DNA of 41,679 bases from Prochlorococcus sp. AG-409-M05 (GTDB lineage Bacteria > Cyanobacteriota > Cyanobacteriia > PCC-6307 > Cyanobiaceae). Position numbers and translations under genes: made by a program. Below are positions 36,589 through 41,679 of the stretch, piece after piece. Where the stretch lies: NCBI GenBank assembly GCA_003215435.1, contig QCKJ01000012.1, positions 1 through 41,679 on the forward strand, read 5' to 3'. Under the pieces are notes generated by a model that saw only the letters and a list, made by a program, of their open reading frames with translations, searched no databases and was not told the DNA's origin. Numbering within the stretch: the first letter of the stretch is position 1; each line of letters opens with the position of its first letter.

Positions 36589-38151
36589 TTAATCTGGCAG
36601 TTCCCAAGCATTTATACCAAGTTGGGCTCCTATCTTGTGACCACAAGCAAAACCACTAAAAGCCACCGCATTCAAACCCTGTCCAGGAAAGCAAGAATCT
36701 CCCACACAAAAAAGATTCTTGATCCCTGTAGTATTGAAAGGCATTCTCAATAATCCAGGGAGTCTAATCCCTGGTATGGGACCATAGCTGCCATCAAAGC
36801 GACCTAGAAACCGTCTATGACTTCTAGGCGTACCAACTTCTCTATGAGTAATGCCTGCTTGAATTCCTGGAAAAATCTTTTCTAAACGGTCAAGAAGACA
36901 ATCGGAATCATGTTTCTTCTTCTCTAAATATTCGGATGGACTTAAACCTTTCCAGGAATTCATTGAGGATGGAGTAAAAGCATGCACAATGTGATTGCCT
37001 GAAGGAGCAAGAGATGAATCAAGAAGTGTAGGAATTGAAACAAACACCACGCCCTGTTCCCTAGTCATGTCTTCCCAAGTTTCTAGTAATAAATGGTGGC
37101 AATGACTCCCAGCTTGAACTACTTCACTAGATACCCCAAGGTGAAGTGATAAGAAGGAAGATGATGGAACATAGTTTTTTCTCCAGACATGTTCCGAAGG
37201 AGGAACATGCTCAGAGCTAATCAAGGAGCTTCCTTCATTTTCTGCGCCAAAAGTATTCCATCTGGTCGCATTAGATACAACCTTTTTTGAATGGATAACC
37301 TTGCCAGAAGCAAGCTCAACGCCTATCGCATTGTTGCCATCTAAAAGTATCTTTCTGACTCTTTGCTTATATATAATTTGTCCGCCATGTTTCCTTAAAC
37401 CTTTAACTAATTTTTCAGCAATAATGCCTACACCTCCTCTTGGATAGTTAATTCCACCTGCATGTCGATCCGAAAAGACCATCCCTGCATTAATCATAGG
37501 AGTGCGATCCGCAGGCATAACGGACCAACAAAAGCACTCAATATCAATAAACCGAAGAAGTTCTGGGTCTTGAATGTATCGTCTAGCTACATCTCCAACA
37601 TTTGCAGGTAGCCACCTAGCCAAGCCTAAACAGGCCAAAGGTGCTTTGAAAAATACCTTTGCCAAATAAACAGGGTCTTCGATTGATAAAAGTGGCATTG
37701 AATCTAGACAATTAAAGACGCTCCAACAAACATCATAAAAACGACGAATGCCCCTTTCTTCATGGGGAAAGCGAGCAATTAAAGTTGAGAGAAAAGTCTC
37801 ATAATCCCTATCGACGATAATATCCAGTTGTTCTGGAAGATGATAAAACAGTTGCGCAGGGTCTGGGATGGTGTCACATCTCTCTCCCACAGCAGCCAAA
37901 GCTCTTGTTAACAGGTTTGTATATCCATTTTCACCAAACCCAAAGATCATGGATGCACCGACATCAAAGGTATATCCATTCCTACGAAAAGATCCTCCAC
38001 TTCCTCCTGGAATCATATATTTCTCAAGAACAAGTACTTTCGCCCCTTTTAAAGCAAGCTGCGTTGCCGTAACTAGTCCTCCAATACCAGAACCTATAAC
38101 AACCACATCCCATTTCTGTTGAATCTCAAGCGGGCTAGTCACAGTATCCAT
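36589..38151 (-). CDS. crtH: Carotene (prolycopene) cis-trans isomerase
   Basis: 520 residues. The N-terminal FAD-binding motif is VVVIGSGIGGLVTATQL, followed by PGGSGGSFRRNGYTFDVGAS, which is characteristic of CrtISO/CrtH. YPRGGVGIIAEKLVKGL and a C-terminal FCVGDSCFPGQGLNAVAFSG complete the FAD fold. It converts poly-cis-lycopene to all-trans-lycopene in carotenoid synthesis at the thylakoid membrane. Annotated elsewhere as a phytoene desaturase family member; the motif set favours the isomerase. ATG start. Confidence 0.9.
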   Translation of the reverse strand: MDTVTSPLEIQQKWDVVVIGSGIGGLVTATQLALKGAKVLVLEKYMIPGGSGGSFRRNGYTFDVGASMIFGFGENGYTNLLTRALAAVGERCDTIPDPAQLFYHLPEQLDIIVDRDYETFLSTLIARFPHEERGIRRFYDVCWSVFNCLDSMPLLSIEDPVYLAKVFFKAPLACLGLARWLPANVGDVARRYIQDPELLRFIDIECFCWSVMPADRTPMINAGMVFSDRHAGGINYPRGGVGIIAEKLVKGLRKHGGQIIYKQRVRKILLDGNNAIGVELASGKVIHSKKVVSNATRWNTFGAENEGSSLISSEHVPPSEHVWRKNYVPSSSFLSLHLGVSSEVVQAGSHCHHLLLETWEDMTREQGVVFVSIPTLLDSSLAPSGNHIVHAFTPSSMNSWKGLSPSEYLEKKKHDSDCLLDRLEKIFPGIQAGITHREVGTPRSHRRFLGRFDGSYGPIPGIRLPGLLRMPFNTTGIKNLFCVGDSCFPGQGLNAVAFSGFACGHKIGAQLGINAWELPD

Positions 38152-38232
38152 TCAGGAAAAAACAATAAAGTCAAGCTAAAGGTGATGAGTGCACAAATTC
38201 AAGCATCTAACACTGGGAACAACATGTCCACA

Positions 38233-39621
38233 TTAATCTCCTAAAGACTTGACTAATAAGTTGATTTCATTTAGTGCTCTATCCCTATATGCACCAAAAC
38301 GAGCTCGTTTGTCCTTAACTCTCCGTGGGAGGTCAGGAAGCAATCCAAAGTTTGGAGGCATAGGCTGAAAATGGCCCTTTTGGTTATTTAATCTTTGATA
38401 GTTACTTACATACTTAACTAAACAACCAATCATTGTGCTCGTAGAAATAGTTATTGGGTCAAGCCCCTTCACCATCCTTGCAGCATTAGTACCAGCAAGC
38501 CAGCCACCTGCTACTGCCGCGGCATACCCTTCAGTTCCAGTAAGTTGGCCCGCAGCGAAGAGTTTTGGTCTTTTTTTAAACTGTAGTGATGGTTCTAAGA
38601 GAGCCGGAGATTCTAAAAAAGTATTTCTATGCATAACGCCAAAACGAACAAACTCCGCCTTCGACAATCCTGGAATCATTTGAAAAATTTTTCTTTGATC
38701 TGACCATCTCAAATTGGTTTGAAACCCCACAAGATTCAACAGCCGTCCATCTCTATCCTCTTGGCGCAGTTGAACTACTGCATAAGCCCTCTTTGAGAGT
38801 CTGACGTTCTTGTCGGTCAAATCACCCCAACGCTCATCCCATAACCCTATTGGTTTCAATGGACCATATCGCATTGTGTCTTCTCCTCTTCGTGCCAACT
38901 CTTCAATGGGAAGACATCCCTCAAAGAACTTCGCAGATTCAAGTTCAAAGTCCTTCAGCTCAATTTGCTCTGCTTCTATTAGTGCCTTTCTAAAAGAAAG
39001 ATACTGCTCTTTATCCATAGGACAATTAATGTAATCGGCCGTTCCTCGGTCATAACGACTTGCACGAAAGGCCAACGAAAAATCAATGCTCTCGCCAGAA
39101 ACAATCGGGCTTGCTGCATCAAAAAAATGGCAGTCCTCTCTGCCAGTAAAAGCTCTTAAATCCTTTGCGAGTGAATCACTTGTTAATGGACCTGTTGCTA
39201 AAACAGTTACTTGATCTTCATCTGGCAAATAAGCTTGTTCTCGCCTCTCTATTGTCACCAAAGATTGTTTTGAGAGTGCCTCTGTAAGGCCTTTACTAAA
39301 AAGAGCTCTATCAACTGCAAGAGCACCTCCAGCAGGAACTGCGTACTTATCAGCAGAGTTAATTACTAATGAGCCCAAACAACGTAATTCCTGCTGTAAA
39401 AGGCCTGCCGCCCTATCACTACTTATGGCTCCAAAGCTATTACTACAAACAAGTTCACCGAACTCATCCGTGTGATGAGCTGGTGATGAATTAACTGGCC
39501 TCATCTCAACAAGGGTTACTTTTACCCCTGCCCTGACGAGTTGCCAAGCTGCTTCAGTGCCAGCTAGCCCAGCACCAATAACCAATACTGAAGCGTTTGA
39601 TCTCAAGGACGCAAGTTGCAA
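38233..39621 (-). CDS. trmFO: tRNA (uracil-54-C5)-methyltransferase, folate-dependent
   Basis: 462 residues. Flavin-dependent TrmFO (formerly Gid) makes m5U54 in the tRNA T-loop using methylene-THF. N-terminal FAD motif [17 protein letters not shown], then [14 protein letters not shown] and VCSNSFGA with the active-site Cys. [16 protein letters not shown] near the C-terminus is typical. The start is TTG with no nearby ATG. It is followed by crtH 82 bases downstream on the same strand. Confidence 0.96.
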   Translation of the reverse strand: MQLASLRSNASVLVIGAGLAGTEAAWQLVRAGVKVTLVEMRPVNSSPAHHTDEFGELVCSNSFGAISSDRAAGLLQQELRCLGSLVINSADKYAVPAGGALAVDRALFSKGLTEALSKQSLVTIERREQAYLPDEDQVTVLATGPLTSDSLAKDLRAFTGREDCHFFDAASPIVSGESIDFSLAFRASRYDRGTADYINCPMDKEQYLSFRKALIEAEQIELKDFELESAKFFEGCLPIEELARRGEDTMRYGPLKPIGLWDERWGDLTDKNVRLSKRAYAVVQLRQEDRDGRLLNLVGFQTNLRWSDQRKIFQMIPGLSKAEFVRFGVMHRNTFLESPALLEPSLQFKKRPKLFAAGQLTGTEGYAAAVAGGWLAGTNAARMVKGLDPITISTSTMIGCLVKYVSNYQRLNNQKGHFQPMPPNFGLLPDLPRRVKDKRARFGAYRDRALNEINLLVKSLGD

Positions 39622-39650
39622 TCCTTAAAAAAACTGGCAAAAAACCTGAT

Positions 39651-39854
39651 TCACTTAAAAGGTCTAGGAGCTTGCTGAGTCCAAGGTCCTTTTTTCACAG
39701 GAGCAGAAAAGTAGTCACGGAAGTCGCCTAATGATTCGCCTTCGTTACCTGTGCTTGTACCAAAGTCAGAGAACTGCTCCCTTGCAGGCTTAGAGATATG
39801 AATCAACACCCATCCAATCGCAGCAAAAATGGGTAAGAAAACTAGGAAGATCAT
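39651..39854 (-). CDS. psbY: PsbY-like photosystem II small subunit with extended tail
   Basis: 67 residues. The N-terminal membrane helix aligns by pattern with PsbY: P8, AA pair, W15, I at W+3 and W+5, A at W+9 and Q27 (LPIFAAIGWVLIHISKPARE). The spacing matches Synechocystis PsbY as I recall it. PsbY binds near cytochrome b559. Beyond the helix there is a polar tail of about 35 residues not found in the short PsbY form. ATG start. It lies 29 bases upstream of trmFO. Confidence 0.7.
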   Translation of the reverse strand: MIFLVFLPIFAAIGWVLIHISKPAREQFSDFGTSTGNEGESLGDFRDYFSAPVKKGPWTQQAPRPFK

Positions 39855-40054
39855 GGGCTAGTCAAAAATTCGAGTGCATCTTACGTAATAGATGTCTCTA
39901 TTGCGTAATGATCTGAAGACTTGACGAATTTAGCAGCAAAACGCTATTCCTCAGAAAACTCCTCCAGGCTTTTATCAATGATGAAAAGGAAATGAAGGAG
40001 ATAAGGGACCTTGTAGCGTGATAACTTCCTTGTTGCTTAAAAAAGCAAAGTCAC

Positions 40055-40126
40055 GGGTCGCTAGCTCAGTGGTAGAGCATCCGGCTTTTAACCGGCTGGT
40101 CCTGAGTTCGAATCTCAGGCGACCCA
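40055..40126 (+). tRNA. tRNA-Lys (UUU anticodon)
   Basis: 72 bases with a complete cloverleaf: acceptor GGGTCGC/GCGACCC, D arm GCTC/GAGC, anticodon loop CTTTTAA with anticodon TTT, and T arm CTGAG/CTCAG around TTCGAAT, discriminator A. The anticodon stem has a mismatch only at its base (27 T, 43 C). The 3' CCA is not encoded, so it must be added. The flanking sequence shows no other tRNA. Confidence 0.97.
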
Positions 40127-40278
40127 TTTCTTATTAGTACTTCTTCAAAGGGAAAATTCCAGCAATTAATTGGGTTGGATAGAAGTTTTCTAACCATTAG
40201 TTAATTTTTCAAACTGCTTTAGCTTTGCTGCATCTGGCTAGTGAAGGCTTAAAGTTTCATTAATAAATTCAGAAACTC

Positions 40279-40392
40279 TTGTTCGGTCTATCAAAAAAGC
40301 AACTAATTGGATGGGGGCTCCTGGCAACTGGAGTCAAGGTTGCCTTCGGAATATGGCTAATCAATAGCCTAGAACTACATTTACCTTGGTAA
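40279..40392 (+). CDS. Possible 37-aa single-helix membrane peptide
   Basis: TTG-started short frame encoding a hydrophobic core (LIGWGLLATGVKVAFGIWLI) with basic residues before and one acidic after it, which fits one membrane helix. An in-frame stop precedes it. There is no good ribosome site. Its similarity to a small membrane protein may be chance. Confidence 0.3.
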   Translation: MFGLSKKQLIGWGLLATGVKVAFGIWLINSLELHLPW

Positions 40393-40505
40393 ATCAAGAC
40401 CTAAAGAAATTCCTTTGAAATTAATAACTAGCTATTGGGACGAAATCAAACCAAGTTTTAGGCCCTTGACTTCACGAGACAATTAAAGAGAAAGTCAAAT
40501 TGCTT

Positions 40506-40766
40506 ATGGCTGGAGTCATAACAGGGATGTTTTCTCTATGTCTTCATCTTTTTTGGAAATTCAGAACAGCCAATACCCATAAGGCAAGATGGAAAGGCCT
40601 TAGAGCAGTGAGTTTCCTTCCCACCAAGCCATCTCCCCGAAGCCAACTTCTAAAAGGGGTCAGACCTAACTTAAAGCTGCTATCTGGAAGACATAGGTCT
40701 CCTTACAATCGCTGTCTTCATTACAAGTACCGTCTATTAAAAAATCATCAGAAAGATGCCGCTTAG
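40506..40766 (+). CDS. Dubious basic ORF after tRNA-Lys
   Basis: About 86 residues from an ATG; a TTG two codons earlier is also in frame. The first ~15 residues are hydrophobic, the rest strongly basic with many Arg, Lys, His and Pro. It is unlike any family I know. A weak AAAGAG lies upstream. It could be a remnant of a decayed gene or non-coding. Confidence 0.25.
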   Translation: MAGVITGMFSLCLHLFWKFRTANTHKARWKGLRAVSFLPTKPSPRSQLLKGVRPNLKLLSGRHRSPYNRCLHYKYRLLKNHQKDAA

Positions 40767-40890
40767 GTCTAAATGCAGTGATTCTCGATCAAGAGCCTAA
40801 GAGCAACAAATCTAAAGAGAACAAGGGAACTTTATAGCAATTAACCAAGTCCGTTGCTAAGGGTTAGTTGTACTCCCTTAGGAGACGATT

Positions 40891-41073
40891 ATGTCAAAAA
40901 AACAATTAGAGGCTTTTTTCACTAAAGCACAAGGCGATAGAAAGCTAAAACATCAAATTGATGAGTGCGGCAGCAACAACAGTTGCATCGCTGCTGTTGG
41001 CAAACGATATGGCCATAAGTTTTCCCCAGCAAATGTTAGTCATTGGAAAAGAGACCACCAGCCTGCAACATAA
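40891..41073 (+). CDS. Nif11-like small peptide (60 aa)
   Basis: 60 residues. The start follows AGGAG with good spacing. MSKKQLEAFFTKAQGD at the N-terminus and the middle SCIAAVGKRYGHKFSPANVS follow the Nif11/leader pattern (LxxFLxKxxxD ... AxxxGxxxS). Two cysteines, C26 and C32, flank GSNNS. Nif11 domains are leaders of ribosomally made peptides in some cyanobacteria, but this gene has no modification enzyme nearby and no obvious core peptide after the leader. A standalone small protein is also possible. Confidence 0.75.
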   Translation: MSKKQLEAFFTKAQGDRKLKHQIDECGSNNSCIAAVGKRYGHKFSPANVSHWKRDHQPAT

Positions 41074-41116
41074 AGAGAAGCACTTATTAATTTTGGCTCT
41101 CGATTTACAACAATTC

Positions 41117-41143
41117 AAAAATGAGAATGGTTCTCAGCCATTT
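41117..41143 (+). terminator. Hairpin after the Nif11-like gene
   Basis: GAGAA/TTCTC (5 bp) continues, after a one-sided AGCC bulge, into AAAAT/ATTTT. It starts about 45 bases after the gene stop and ends with a short TTTT. It could be a weak intrinsic terminator. Confidence 0.45.
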
Positions 41144-41163
41144 TGCTAATAATTTATAGAGAA

Positions 41164-41187
41164 TCTAAGATGATTAATCATCTTAGA
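41164..41187. repeat. Perfect 24-bp palindrome
   Basis: TCTAAGATGATT is followed directly by its exact reverse complement with no spacer. It is AT-rich and lies between the two small-peptide genes. It could be a protein-binding site or a hairpin. Confidence 0.85.
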
Positions 41188-41196
41188 GAGATCATG

Positions 41197-41217
41197 AAGT
41201 TGATATGAGATCAACTT
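41197..41217. repeat. 8-bp hairpin next to the palindrome
   Basis: AAGTTGAT and ATCAACTT around a 5-base loop, followed on the plus strand by TGTTCC. It sits nine bases after the 24-bp palindrome. Confidence 0.7.
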
Positions 41218-41334
41218 TGTTCCAATTGCTAATCAAAAATATCCTAAGAGTTACATGCTTATAGATACTTGTTTTTAAAGATCTAGAACACTTTTTCGAG
41301 CAATTTTCGACCAATAATTAATCCGTTGAAAAAT

Positions 41335-41481
41335 CTAATTTTCTTTCAAATGAGTTTCGACACAACGAGTTACGCAAATTGGGGTGTCTTCTTGGATAGA
41401 ACATGCGGTTACACATTCAAAATAGGAATCAATTGCGTCTATCTCATCATCATGAGTATGGCCTTCTGGAATATTTGACAT
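41335..41481 (-). CDS. 48-aa twin-CX3C small protein
   Basis: ATG start, 48 residues, acidic, with four cysteines as two CX3C pairs: C23-C27 and C36-C40 (FECVTACS and PICVTRCVE). The N-terminus is His/Asp-rich (GHTHDDEIDA). The twin-CX3C pattern resembles helical hairpins held by disulfides (CHCH-like), or a metal site. I believe similar small proteins occur in marine picocyanobacteria but cannot name a family. The frame is short, and there is no good ribosome site. The ORF has the character of a real gene: balanced codon use, patterned Cys. Confidence 0.65.
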   Translation of the reverse strand: MSNIPEGHTHDDEIDAIDSYFECVTACSIQEDTPICVTRCVETHLKEN

Positions 41482-41661
41482 AAGTCAATTGATCTGAATT
41501 TTTAAGTATCTATCATGTTTTGCTTTTTAACCCAAATTTTATTAAGACAAGTAAATAGCGTAAGTGTATTCACCTAGGTATTAACAATTAAAGTGCTCCT
41601 TAGTTCATGCTCGCTTAATAGCTTTATGCAACTAATCTTTGAATAGTAATAAATACGGTCT

Positions 41662-41674
41662 GGGGGGGGGGGGG
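41662..41674. repeat. 13-G homopolymer at the right edge
   Basis: A run of thirteen G followed by TTGGT closes the window. This is highly unlike the AT-rich surroundings. It may be an assembly or sequencing artefact at a contig end. Confidence 0.8.
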
Positions 41675-41679
41675 TTGGT

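Larger units (their letters stand above)
40127..40890. other. Gene-poor region after tRNA-Lys
   Basis: 764 bases with no confident gene. Two weak ORFs are present, listed separately: a 37-residue hydrophobic peptide and an 88-residue basic one. No phage, IS or second tRNA is visible. The stretch downstream of a tRNA could be a decayed integration site, but I see no repeat of the tRNA 3' end in it. Confidence 0.5.

Noticed and set aside
40055-40890. An integrated mobile element at tRNA-Lys
   Set aside because: No integrase, transposase or duplicated tRNA 3' end was seen; only an unexplained gap remains.
40891-41073. A lanthipeptide (prochlorosin) precursor
   Set aside because: There is no Gly-Gly type cleavage site followed by a Cys/Ser/Thr-rich core, and no LanM-like enzyme in the window.
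40958-41149. 63-aa open frame overlapping the Nif11-like gene
   Set aside because: It is out of frame with the gene that has a good ribosome site and Nif11 pattern; no features of its own.
41073-41481. A CRISPR array suggested by repeated inverted segments
   Set aside because: The segments are different palindromes, not direct repeats with regular spacers, and no cas gene is in the window.

Overview
The window looks like a piece of a picocyanobacterial chromosome, most likely Prochlorococcus of a low-light-adapted lineage. This is inferred from AT-rich DNA, dense gene packing, and cyanobacterial markers: a CyanoP (PsbP) lipoprotein, a PsbY-like photosystem II subunit, CrtH carotene isomerase, ClpC, a small glycine-tailed RRM protein and a DUF6761-type protein. 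A complete recB, recC and recD set is present. No transposase, integrase, phage gene or CRISPR array is visible, so this is mostly core genome. The last ~1.6 kb is a gene-poor tail with small peptides and palindromes, and the window ends next to a 13-G run.

Layout. 1-4.2 kb: an ABC1/UbiB kinase (minus) diverges from a PLP decarboxylase and cdsA (plus). 4.2-10.2 kb (minus): rimI and clpC, then a translationally coupled set of iron-type alcohol dehydrogenase, alpha/beta hydrolase and DUF2993 lipid-binding protein. 10.25-15.85 kb (plus): lysA, cdaA (c-di-AMP synthase), uppS, bioB, trhO and a conserved hypothetical, mostly overlapping or closely spaced. 15.8-17.4 kb (minus): recR-lipA; recR appears to start at an unusual CTG codon. 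17.47 kb: psbP (plus). 18-22.1 kb (minus): deaD, the RRM protein gene and an ABC exporter. 22.4-31.9 kb (minus): recC, a membrane methyltransferase, recB and recD. 32.1-36.5 kb: a Nif11-like membrane protein, pdxJ, plsC, a secreted helical protein, bolA-grxD, a DUF6761 protein and an atypical response regulator whose receiver has lost its phospho-acceptor. 36.6-39.9 kb (minus): crtH, trmFO and psbY. 40.05 kb: tRNA-Lys(UUU). 40.1-41.7 kb: a mostly non-coding tail with a Nif11-like 60-aa peptide and a 48-aa twin-CX3C peptide.

How the genes fit together. Lipid and envelope synthesis is represented by cdsA, plsC, uppS and lysA (peptidoglycan meso-DAP is the precursor of lysine). cdaA sits between lysA and uppS, which fits the known link between c-di-AMP and cell-wall homeostasis. 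bioB and lipA supply biotin and lipoate. bolA-grxD is an iron-sulfur pair that could serve the radical-SAM enzymes BioB and LipA. deaD plus the RRM gene look like an RNA-remodelling set. RecBCD and RecR cover recombination repair. Many genes here begin with TTG or GTG.

I do not see a clear new multi-gene system. The best leads are the phosphorylation-defective response regulator, the methyltransferase gene plus strong hairpin inside the recCBD cluster, the CTG-started recR, and the two cysteine-bearing small peptides with nearby palindromes at the right end.
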